7,124 bases of DNA, taken from assembly GCA_002869605.1 (NCBI GenBank), contig PKUI01000030.1, positions 1-7,124 of the forward strand. The letters are read 5' to 3'. The translations under genes were made by a program, and so were the position numbers. Source of the DNA: Desulfuromonas sp. Its GTDB lineage: Bacteria > Desulfobacterota > Desulfuromonadia > Desulfuromonadales > SZUA-401. Of this stretch, positions 1-4,787 are shown piece after piece. The notes below the pieces were generated by a model. That model was not told the DNA's origin. It saw nothing but the letters and a program-made list of their open reading frames with translations, and did not search any database. The first letter of the stretch is position 1. Each line of letters starts with the position of its first letter.

Positions 1-396
1 ATTTTCTGGGAAAAACCGGGATGCTCCGGCAACCGCAGGCAAAAGGAGATCCTGATTGCCTCTGGACATCAGCTCGAGGTACGCGACCTGCTCAGCGAAC
101 CCTGGGACACAGATCAGCTGAAGCTGTTCTTTGGCGACCGCCCGGTCAAGGAATGGTTCAACCCGAGCAACCCGCGGGTCAAATCGGGTGAACTGCTACC
201 TGAAAAAACAACTTCGCAGGAAGCCCTGACCATGATGGTTGCCGAACCGCTACTGATCGTGCGACCATTGATGCAGGTCGGCGAGCAACGCTTGGCCGGC
301 TTCGACGTGGAGGAGGTCCACAACTGGGTCGGCCTGTCCCTCGACTCGGTCGGCGAACGCGACCCCAAACACTGCCCGTGCGTCACCGGAGCTTAA
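1..396 (+). CDS. Nitrogenase-associated protein, ArsC/thioredoxin fold (5' partial)
   Basis: The frame is open from the first base of the window to a TAA at 394-396, giving 131 residues without a start codon. It begins IFWEKPGCSGNRRQK, so probably only a handful of N-terminal residues are missing. The Cys at visible residue 8, followed by the N-x-RQK stretch, is the active-site region of the nitrogenase-associated branch of the ArsC-like thioredoxin-fold family. Further family-like segments are FFGDRPVKEWFN near residues 48-59, LLIVRPLMQVG near 84-94 (the Arg-Pro position of ArsC proteins) and AGFD near 99-102. The C-terminus is Cys-rich (HCPCVTGA). Members usually sit in or near nif clusters; the biochemical role is not settled. 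It is followed after 25 bases by the SseB-family gene on the same strand, so the two probably share a transcript. The family call is by recognition of the sequence, not by search. Confidence 0.85.
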   Translation: MFWEKPGCSGNRRQKEILIASGHQLEVRDLLSEPWDTDQLKLFFGDRPVKEWFNPSNPRVKSGELLPEKTTSQEALTMMVAEPLLIVRPLMQVGEQRLAGFDVEEVHNWVGLSLDSVGERDPKHCPCVTGA

Positions 397-421
397 CCCC
401 GTCTCTGCGAAAGGACGAACC

Positions 422-814
422 ATGAGCCAACTCGACCAGGCCCTCGAGGCCTGCCTGCAGGACCCCACCAAGCAGGAAGACTACTATCGCCTGATCTTGA
501 ACAGTGACTTCTACATCCCCCTGCAGGAAGACGACTCCGAAACCCCGATGAAAGAGCGGGACGAGGTTCTGCCTCTGATCGTGCAGAACGAAGAGAAACC
601 GTACCTGCTGCTGTTCGACAGCGAGGAACGGCTCAACGAATGGGCCAAACAGCCGACCCACTTCGCCATCCTCACCGGCCTGGCCGCTGCCGACCTCTCC
701 CCCCCGGCTCTTCACTGGGCGGTCAACCTCGGCGGAAAGTTCGTCAAAGAGTTCGTTCCCGACGAGATCGCCCACCTGAAGGAACTCGCGACAGAGGAAG
801 AGCCGTCAGATTAA
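422..814 (+). CDS. SseB-family (N-terminal domain) protein
   Basis: This 130-residue acidic cytoplasmic protein has no signal peptide, no membrane segment and no cysteine-based active site. The pattern fits the SseB N-terminal domain: an N-terminal helix, the segment SDFYIPLQ near residues 29-36, a strand pair ending in PYLLLFDSEERLNEWAK near 60-76, AILTG near 81-85, and a C-terminal segment ALHWAVNLGGKFVKEFVPDEI near 96-116. SseB-like domains are small alpha/beta modules whose function is mostly unknown; the name comes from E. coli SseB. The start at 422 is supported by AAGGAC at 411-416, six bases upstream. The gene follows the nitrogenase-associated gene closely and is followed 90 bases later by a strong terminator, so it looks like the last gene of that transcript. 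The family call is probable; a role in nitrogen fixation would only be inferred from the neighbour. Confidence 0.75.
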   Translation: MSQLDQALEACLQDPTKQEDYYRLILNSDFYIPLQEDDSETPMKERDEVLPLIVQNEEKPYLLLFDSEERLNEWAKQPTHFAILTGLAAADLSPPALHWAVNLGGKFVKEFVPDEIAHLKELATEEEPSD

Positions 815-904
815 CGAACTGCGCACGTAGAATGTCCCGACAGGTGGCCCTACACATTGCAGAACCTTTCAGCTCCCTGAAACAGCTCTTGTGTCACACC
901 CCAT

Positions 905-945
905 AAAAACGTCCCGACCACCTTATGTGTCCGGGACGTTTTTTT
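905..945 (+). terminator. Rho-independent terminator after the SseB-family gene
   Basis: Stem AAAAACGTCCCG (905-916) pairs perfectly over 12 bp with CGGGACGTTTTT (932-943) around a 15-base loop, and a run of seven T ends at 945. The A tract on the 5' side and T tract on the 3' side make it potentially active in both directions, but the only gene ending nearby is the plus-strand SseB-family gene. Confidence 0.92.
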
Positions 946-954
946 ATGTGCACG

Positions 955-1060
955 GCCAGGTTTGCTGACCCATGTCTCGGTCAAAGGGGGACCGAACCGG
1001 GGAGGCTGCCTCTCCTCTTCGCACAAAAAGAAGGCACTTCCTATGCCGTTATACCCATTG
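955..1060 (+). other. Gene-free stretch with consecutive small hairpins, unassigned
   Basis: This part of the 338-base gap between the SseB-family gene and the kinase has no credible ORF but can form several local hairpins. CGGTC (985-989) can pair with GACCG five bases further on; GGGGAGG pairs with CCTCTCC around a CTG loop near 1000-1016, including one G-U pair; GGCA pairs with TGCC near 1034-1047. I compared it by eye with GEMM, cobalamin, SAM and glycine riboswitch signatures on both strands and found no match. Because the best promoter candidate lies downstream at 1079-1106, this region may not be transcribed with the kinase. It is reported as structure only. Confidence 0.25.
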
Positions 1061-1078
1061 CAACAGCTCGCGACCCGG

Positions 1079-1106
1079 TTGACACCATCCCTTAATGAGT
1101 TAAATT
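1079..1106 (+). promoter_or_regulatory. Candidate sigma-70 promoter for the sensor kinase
   Basis: A perfect -35 hexamer TTGACA (1079-1084) is followed after 16 bases by TAAATT (1101-1106), which matches four of six -10 consensus positions. The surrounding sequence is AT-rich compared with its neighbourhood. It lies about 47 bases upstream of the kinase start and downstream of the previous terminator, a sensible position. Not verified. Confidence 0.45.
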
Positions 1107-1152
1107 AAGCTAAGCTTTCCGCCTCGCTCTTTCTTTCGAAGGAACCGTGTCC

Positions 1153-3201
1153 GTGTCCGAGATCCCCTTCATAGGTTTTCTAAACAACACCGCCATGTTA
1201 CTGGCTTTCGGGGTTATTTTCGGCACCCTGCATAAACGCTCCCAGGCATGGCAATGGGGCCTGGTGCGCGGCATTCTCCTCGGCATCATGACGATGGGGG
1301 TCATGGCCAACCCCTGGCAACTCGCCCCTGGAATGATTTTTGACACCCGCACCATCCTGCTCAGCGTCGGAGGGATGTTCTTCGGTACGATCCCCGCGCT
1401 CATAGCAACCCTCATGGCCGGCATCTACCGTATCCATATCGGCGGAGCCGGTGGGTTGACCGGGACCCTGTGGGTGGTTACCTCGGGGCTGTGGGGATTG
1501 GCGTGGATGCGCCTGCGCAAACAGCCGGCATACCAGATCAAGAATTTCGAATTTTACCTGCTCGGACTTTCCCTGCACATTGTCCTGCTTTTGCTGATGT
1601 TCACCATGCCGAACCACCTGGCGATCCCGATCCTGCAAAAAATCACCCTGCCGATCCTGATCATCTTCCCGCTCGCCACGGTGCTGTTGGCCAAGCTACT
1701 TTCTTCTCAGGAAATTTATGCGCATCAGCGCAGATCGCTCGACCGGAGTGAAAAAAAATACCGTGAACTGGTCCAGCACTCCCAGGTCATCCTGCTGCGC
1801 GTCGATACGTCCGGACGGATCACGTTTTTCAACGACTACGCACTGGACTTCTTCGGCTTTCAGAAACATGAAATTCTCGGCAAGCACCTTCTCGACACGA
1901 TCGTCCCCAAACAGGATACGGACGGTGCAGAGTTGCAGAGCTTGGTCGATGACGCCTTACAAAACCCCTCCAGTTACAACGAAAACGAAAATGAAAACAT
2001 CTGCCGCGACGGGCGGCGAGTCCGGATTTTCTGGCGCAACACCCCCCTCTTCGACGAAGAGGGGAATCCCATTGGTGTACAAAGTATCGGACACGACGTC
2101 ACCGAGTTGCGCCAAGCCGAAGCGATTCTGGTTGCCAAGGAAGAACAGCTGAGCCGACTGATCGACATCACCCCGGTTCCCCTGATGGTCATCGAAAACT
2201 GGAAAACCATTTCCTACGTCAACCGCTGCTTCAGCGACGTACTAGGCTACACCCTTGACGATCTCGGCACGGTAGATCATTGGTGGCAGACTGTCATCCC
2301 GGATTCTGAATATCGTCAGGAAGTCCGTCTGCGGTGGGAGAACGCGGTCAGAAAGAGTATCGATGACGCCGAGGCCTTTATGCCCCAGGAAGCGCGCCTG
2401 ACCCGTAAAGACGGCAATGCGTGTGACATGGTCGCCCACTATGCCTCCATCGGCAAGCGGGCCATCGTCGCGCTGAACGATGTTACCCAGGAGCGCGAGC
2501 TTGATCGTATGAAAAGCGAATTTATCGCCACCGCGGCCCACGAGCTCCGCACCCCCCTCTCTTCAGTCAAGGGCTTCAGCGAATTATTGCTCGACAACCA
2601 GGGTTTCGGAGAAAAAGAGCGCCGGGAATACCTGCAGATTATTTTCGACAAGTCCGAAGGACTGCAAAAAATTATCGACGACCTGCTCGATCTCGGCCGG
2701 ATCGAAACCGGGCGGGTCGTTCAACTCGAAAAAAAACGCTGCAACCTTGAGGAGTTGATCCGTTCGACCCTTAATATGTACCGTCAGGAATACAGCGAAA
2801 GAACCTTTGAATACCACTGGCGGGAGGGGACGCCCGCAAATGTTGAACTCGATCCCAACAAGATCGTCCAGGTTCTCGACAACCTGATCTGCAATGCCGT
2901 GAAATTTTCCCCCGAAGCATCTCCGATTACGCTGCGCATCGGCACCATTGAAGGGGAACTCAGCCTCGCGGTCTGCGACGACGGCTACGGCATGAACAAG
3001 GAACAGGTGGCCCGTGCCTTCGATCGATTCTATCGTGCAGACAGCTCAGACAGCGCGATACCGGGTCTGGGCCTCGGCATGGCCATCTCCAAGGGGATTA
3101 TAGAGGCACACGGTGGTAAAATCTGGATCGACAGTTTGCCCGGAGTGGGGACCTCGGTGACGTTTACCCTGCCGCTGACAGACGCAGCGACCAAAGTGTA
3201 A
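1153..3201 (+). CDS. Membrane sensor histidine kinase: 5TMR-LYT, two PAS, HisKA, HATPase
   Basis: This integral-membrane sensor kinase has 682 residues from the GTG at 1153. The N-terminus (about residues 8-190) holds several hydrophobic segments in the 5TMR-LYT arrangement, with PGMIFDTRTILLS near 59-71 and YRIHIGGAG near 92-100. Two PAS domains follow, near 203-320 (IPV-type SGRITFFNDYALDFFGF core) and 328-445, the first ending in a PAC-like GHDVTELRQAEAIL. The H box ATAAHELRTPLSS carries the phosphoacceptor His463. The catalytic domain shows the N box around Asn581 (ICNAVKFSP), the G1 motif DDGYG (609-613), an F box (FDRFYR) and the G2 motif GLGLG (638-642). All kinase motifs are intact. 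The GTG at 1147 gives two more residues, but AAGGAA at 1139-1144 is only two bases from it and eight from the GTG at 1153, so I prefer 1153. No response regulator is adjacent, so the partner is unknown. 5TMR-LYT proteins include the LytS group; the ligand here cannot be read from sequence. Confidence 0.93.
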   Translation: MSEIPFIGFLNNTAMLLAFGVIFGTLHKRSQAWQWGLVRGILLGIMTMGVMANPWQLAPGMIFDTRTILLSVGGMFFGTIPALIATLMAGIYRIHIGGAGGLTGTLWVVTSGLWGLAWMRLRKQPAYQIKNFEFYLLGLSLHIVLLLLMFTMPNHLAIPILQKITLPILIIFPLATVLLAKLLSSQEIYAHQRRSLDRSEKKYRELVQHSQVILLRVDTSGRITFFNDYALDFFGFQKHEILGKHLLDTIVPKQDTDGAELQSLVDDALQNPSSYNENENENICRDGRRVRIFWRNTPLFDEEGNPIGVQSIGHDVTELRQAEAILVAKEEQLSRLIDITPVPLMVIENWKTISYVNRCFSDVLGYTLDDLGTVDHWWQTVIPDSEYRQEVRLRWENAVRKSIDDAEAFMPQEARLTRKDGNACDMVAHYASIGKRAIVALNDVTQERELDRMKSEFIATAAHELRTPLSSVKGFSELLLDNQGFGEKERREYLQIIFDKSEGLQKIIDDLLDLGRIETGRVVQLEKKRCNLEELIRSTLNMYRQEYSERTFEYHWREGTPANVELDPNKIVQVLDNLICNAVKFSPEASPITLRIGTIEGELSLAVCDDGYGMNKEQVARAFDRFYRADSSDSAIPGLGLGMAISKGIIEAHGGKIWIDSLPGVGTSVTFTLPLTDAATKV

Positions 3202-3219
3202 CCTGTTACCATTCAAAGC

Positions 3220-3268
3220 GACAGGCCTGCATACGCCCTGTCAACTTTCCCGAGACAATCTTGACAGG
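3220..3268. repeat. Three-part inverted repeat downstream of the kinase
   Basis: GACAGG (3220-3225), CCTGTCAA (3237-3244) and TTGACAGG (3261-3268) follow one another. The middle element can pair with the first over 6 bp (11-base loop) or with the third over 8 bp (16-base loop). No T tract follows, so it is not a standard terminator. It starts 18 bases after the kinase stop and may be a 3'-end structure; no function can be assigned. Confidence 0.4.
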
Positions 3269-3340
3269 CCCTGGGGTGATACCTGCGAGCGATAGCCCTG
3301 ATCCGTCTACGCAGCGCTGAAGGGCGATCACCAAATAAAG

Positions 3341-3375
3341 CGCCCCCCTGCCCATTCTTTCTGGGCAGGGGGGCG
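3341..3375. terminator. GC-rich hairpin between convergent genes, probable terminator
   Basis: A perfect 14-bp stem, CGCCCCCCTGCCCA (3341-3354) with TGGGCAGGGGGGCG (3362-3375), closes on a seven-base loop. It lies between the plus-strand kinase (ends 3201) and the minus-strand cytochrome (ends 3482). The plus-strand flank lacks a T run (TCCGTTAAAA); the minus-strand flank reads CTTTATTTGG and is moderately U-rich. It therefore fits best as the cytochrome terminator, with possible use by the kinase transcript as a stabilising 3' end. Confidence 0.7.
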
Positions 3376-3481
3376 TCCGTTAAAAGCTTGCTATCGTTGA
3401 CCAAAACATGGGGACAGGGTTGTCATTTATTGACACAACAAACCAGAATGATTGCTCCTTCCCATGGGGACGCCGAACAAA

Positions 3482-3817
3482 CTAGCCCCCGTGGCAGCCT
3501 TCACACTGCATGGGAGAGGCGGTCCCTCCCTGTTCATTGTGGCACCCCTTGCACATCTGGTGCACAACCTCACGCGCAATGGGGGCCCTTTCCCCGTCAT
3601 GACAACTGCGACAGCTGTGGACGCCGGCCCCCTCATGATGACACTGTACACACTGTCCCTTGGCACGGACCTGGTGATCACGATGCGCAAAGGTAACGTC
3701 ACCATGCCCGGTCTCAATGGTTATGACCGGTGGCACACTCGCAACAGCGGCTGCCGCCAAGATGAACGACAGCAACAAACCCAACCATAGCCTGTTTGGC
3801 GAAGTCAAAAACCCCAT
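3482..3817 (-). CDS. Small periplasmic tetrahaem c-type cytochrome (class III, c3/c7-like)
   Basis: This 111-residue exported electron carrier has a signal peptide (Arg9 then a hydrophobic stretch to about residue 27, with a likely cleavage near AVASVPP). Four CxxCH haem motifs are visible: CVQCH (56-60), CRSCH (69-73), CKGCH (89-93) and CEGCH (105-109). Six further histidines (38, 45, 48, 61, 67, 86) can supply bis-His axial ligation, including the F-x-H-x-x-H arrangement (FAHRDH, 43-48) typical of class III cytochromes. The layout resembles the trihaem PpcA-type c7 cytochromes with one extra motif. Residues upstream of Met1 in the same frame run through a riboswitch and terminator, so translation must start at 3817, where AAGGAAAG lies a few bases upstream. 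The gene stands alone behind its own promoter and GEMM-I riboswitch, so its expression is probably set by a cyclic dinucleotide. Family knowledge suggests a role in periplasmic electron transfer; the partner is unknown. Confidence 0.92.
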   Translation of the reverse strand: MGFLTSPNRLWLGLLLSFILAAAAVASVPPVITIETGHGDVTFAHRDHQVRAKGQCVQCHHEGAGVHSCRSCHDGERAPIAREVVHQMCKGCHNEQGGTASPMQCEGCHGG

Positions 3818-3835
3818 TGTCTTTCCTTCCCACTT

Positions 3836-3865
3836 AAAAAGCCCCCCTTTGGACCAAAGGGGGGC
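3836..3865 (-). terminator. Leader terminator, expression platform of the cytochrome riboswitch
   Basis: On the minus strand GCCCCCCTTTGG (3865-3854) pairs with CCAAAGGGGGGC (3852-3841), a 12-bp near-perfect palindrome around one base (in practice a loop of about five), followed at once by five U (3840-3836). It sits directly after the aptamer and ends about 19 bases before the cytochrome start. A transcription terminator in this place implies that readthrough is the control point. Confidence 0.88.
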
Positions 3866-3866
3866 C

Positions 3867-3974
3867 ACACATACGAAGTATCGGCGGTTCCTTCTGCAGC
3901 CCGGCGGTCCCAAGGGGATCCGTGGCTTTGCGTCACCGGATTGCTCCAGCTTTGCTCTTATCGCGAAAACGCGT
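3867..3974 (-). promoter_or_regulatory. GEMM-I cyclic-dinucleotide riboswitch aptamer, A20-type (GEMM-Ib, cGAMP-I candidate)
   Basis: Reading the minus strand, the aptamer shows the GEMM-I landmarks in order: GAUAAGAGCAAAGC (3963-3950), a P2 helix CUGGA/UCCGG closed by a GCAA tetraloop (about 3950-3937), GACGCAAAGCCACGG (about 3934-3920), a GC-rich P3 arm, and the 3' segment CCGCCGAUAC. P1 can be closed by ACGCGU (3974-3969) with AUGUGU (3872-3867). GEMM-I aptamers bind c-di-GMP; in the Vc2 reference the ligand guanine is read by G20, which precedes G21-C22-A-A-A. Here the equivalent base (3956) is A. An A at this position marks the GEMM-Ib subclass that prefers 3',3'-cGAMP and controls cytochrome and electron-transfer genes in Geobacter. 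The class call is firm; the ligand choice is an inference from that single position. The switch controls the cytochrome at 3482-3817. Confidence 0.93.
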
Positions 3975-3983
3975 TGTTTTTTC

Positions 3984-4012
3984 ATCCTAATGAATGCCTC
4001 AAAGGCTGTCAA
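3984..4012 (-). promoter_or_regulatory. Sigma-70 type promoter of the riboswitch-cytochrome transcript
   Basis: On the minus strand TTGACA (4012-4007), a 17-base spacer and TAGGAT (3989-3984, four of six consensus) lie immediately upstream of the aptamer. Transcription would begin near 3977, just before P1. This position, spacing and perfect -35 make it the likely start of the cytochrome mRNA and show that the cytochrome is transcribed independently of the 75-residue gene upstream. Confidence 0.75.
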
Positions 4013-4037
4013 CCGGAAGAAAATGGGGATTCATTCC

Positions 4038-4265
4038 CTAGAATATTGGATCGGCAAAAGCCTTGGCGCGATAATTGAGATGAATTTCCCTCTCACCTTC
4101 CCGTCGCGCCGTCATCGGATAATTCGTGTCTCCGAGAAGAGAGGCGAGAAATTCGGTCAGTAACTCGCCGACGTTCGCTTCGAGGTGGTCTTCCCTGCGG
4201 CCCTGCTCGAAATATTCAACCAGCGATGCATCGATAACAACCTTGACTTCGATTGCCTTGGACAT
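4038..4265 (-). CDS. Small hypothetical protein, 75 residues
   Basis: I do not recognise this protein. The ATG at 4265 is preceded by AAAGGGG six bases upstream, a good ribosome binding site. The sequence has an N-terminal alternating hydrophobic strand (IEVKVVIDASLVEYF, residues 5-19), a charged turn (QGRREDHLEA), an amphipathic helix (VGELLTEFLASLLG, about 32-45) and a polar C-terminal part with several Arg and Glu. There is no cysteine, signal peptide or membrane segment, so it is probably cytoplasmic. It lies 78 bases downstream of the selenoprotein-like gene on the same strand, with a terminator-like hairpin between them, and ends just before the promoter of the riboswitch-controlled cytochrome. 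The good ribosome binding site and protein-like composition support it as real; its function is unknown. Confidence 0.7.
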   Translation of the reverse strand: MSKAIEVKVVIDASLVEYFEQGRREDHLEANVGELLTEFLASLLGDTNYPMTARREGEREIHLNYRAKAFADPIF

Positions 4266-4287
4266 CCTTGTCCCCTTTCAACCGTTC

Positions 4288-4326
4288 AAAAGGAACGGCG
4301 GGGCACCCTTTCAGGTACCCCGCCGT
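4288..4326 (-). terminator. Hairpin with U-rich tail after the selenoprotein-like gene
   Basis: On the minus strand ACGGCGGGG (4326-4318) pairs with CCCCGCCGT (4303-4295) over 9 bp, followed inside by a single mismatch, 3 more pairs (ACC/GGT) and a six-base loop. The 3' flank reads TTCCTTTTG, a modest U tract. It begins 18 bases after the stop of the 4344-4682 gene. A second hairpin, CCGTTC (4282-4287) with GAACGG (4293-4298), shares bases with the foot of the terminator stem, so the two are mutually exclusive. It could be a partial terminator setting the level of the 75-residue gene. Confidence 0.7.
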
Positions 4327-4343
4327 CGTCATTCAGACTGGCA

Positions 4344-4682
4344 TTACTTGACCCACTCCTGATAAAGATCGGGATTGAAGCCGATCACGAAGCTGTTGCC
4401 GACACGGTAAGTCGGGGCACGCAGGTTGCCGCTCGGCCCCATGGCGTTTTTCAGCACCTCGTCTTTTTGCGCCGCAACGTTGTCAAAGGTTTGAATCTTC
4501 TTGCCCTTGGCCACCGATATTTTTTCGGCGTCCTTGAGCATGGCCCATGCCGCCTGCTCATCGATCTTCTCTTTGCGGGCATCGACCTCTTGCTCTATGG
4601 TTACTGTCGTTTTCCCAAGAAACTCCTGGGCATTTTTACACGACGTTCAGCCCTTGCGCAGGTAGGCCCAGTCAATATTCAT
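4344..4682 (-). CDS. ArsC/thioredoxin-fold UxxC selenoprotein (in-frame TGA read as Sec12)
   Basis: From the ATG at 4682 to TAA at 4344-4346 the frame is open except for one TGA at 4649-4647. Read as selenocysteine it gives 112 residues starting MNIDWAYLRKG-Sec-TSCKNAQEFLGK. The Sec12-x-x-Cys15 site lies where ArsC-like and other thioredoxin-fold proteins have their redox Cys, and the C-terminal half carries LRAPTYRVGNSFVIGF (88-102), with Pro90 at the conserved cis-Pro position and a typical beta hairpin. The start has a strong ribosome binding site, AAGGAGG (4693-4687), five bases from the ATG; that initiation region would be pointless if translation stopped at codon 12. A bacterial SECIS-like hairpin follows the TGA. 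Ordinary callers would give a 65-residue fragment from Met48 (4541) and lose the active site. The likely role is thiol/selenol redox chemistry in the cytoplasm (no signal peptide); the substrate is unknown. The alternative is a nonsense-mutated pseudogene, which the intact frame, SECIS-like structure and UxxC placement argue against. Confidence 0.88.
4614..4649 (-). promoter_or_regulatory. Bacterial SECIS-like element following the UGA codon
   Basis: On the minus strand the UGA occupies 4649-4647. After 16 bases, CCCAGGA (4630-4624) pairs over 7 bp (one G-U) with UCUUGGG (4620-4614) around the loop GUU (4623-4621). There are 23 nt between the UGA and the apical loop, and the first loop base is G. 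Both agree with the known bacterial SECIS rules (loop about 16-37 nt after the UGA, G among the first two loop bases), where SelB with Sec-tRNA binds. Confidence 0.8.
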
Positions 4683-4700
4683 CGTCCCCTCCTTCAGCAA

Positions 4701-4726
4701 CGTTATCTGCGGAGGACAGCATAACA
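4701..4726 (-). promoter_or_regulatory. GTTAT/ATAAC inverted repeat, possible ModE-like operator over an extended -10
   Basis: The plus strand has CGTTAT (4701-4706) and ATAACA (4721-4726) separated by 14 bases. The half-sites resemble the CGTTAT/ATAACG arms of E. coli ModE operators, although the spacing and right outer base differ. On the minus strand the element contains TGTTATGCT, which fits an extended -10 motif, without a good -35. It lies just upstream of the selenoprotein-like gene's ribosome binding site and 60 bases after modC. The regulator assignment is speculative. Confidence 0.3.
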
Positions 4727-4787
4727 CAGCTGGGCTCAATGGGCACCACAACACCTCGACCCACAGAAAAACAGTCTCAATGCAGCA

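Noticed and set aside
867..882. Small hairpin TTTCAG/CTGAAA before the terminator
   Set aside because: Six base pairs with no T tract; not distinguishable from chance beside the strong terminator at 905-945.
1696..2817. Several short ORFs antisense to or out of frame with the kinase
   Set aside because: They lack ribosome binding sites and family resemblance, and the kinase frame carries all the conserved motifs.
3213..3404. Minus-strand ORF of 63 residues in the convergent gap
   Set aside because: It runs through the 14-bp terminator hairpin, is Arg-rich and low in resemblance to any protein, and overlaps the three-part inverted repeat.
3408..3471. Possible REP-like or transposon end: ATGGGGAC at 3408-3415 and again at 3464-3471, with a GTTGTCA/TGACACAAC hairpin between
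   Set aside because: The sequence is reminiscent of repeats associated with REP-type transposases, but the window has no second full copy, no transposase and no target duplication.
3818..4012. N-terminal extension of the cytochrome frame to an ATG at 4012
   Set aside because: The extension would be encoded by the promoter, the riboswitch aptamer and the leader terminator; the Met at 3817 has the ribosome binding site and is followed by a proper signal peptide.
3717..4163. Long plus-strand ORF across the cytochrome leader
   Set aside because: It lies antisense to the signal peptide, riboswitch, promoter and the small gene, with no family resemblance.
4344..4541. Gene beginning at the ATG at 4541 (65 residues)
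   Set aside because: It is the C-terminal fragment of the selenoprotein-like gene; starting there removes the UxxC site and half of the thioredoxin fold, and the better ribosome binding site is at 4687-4693.
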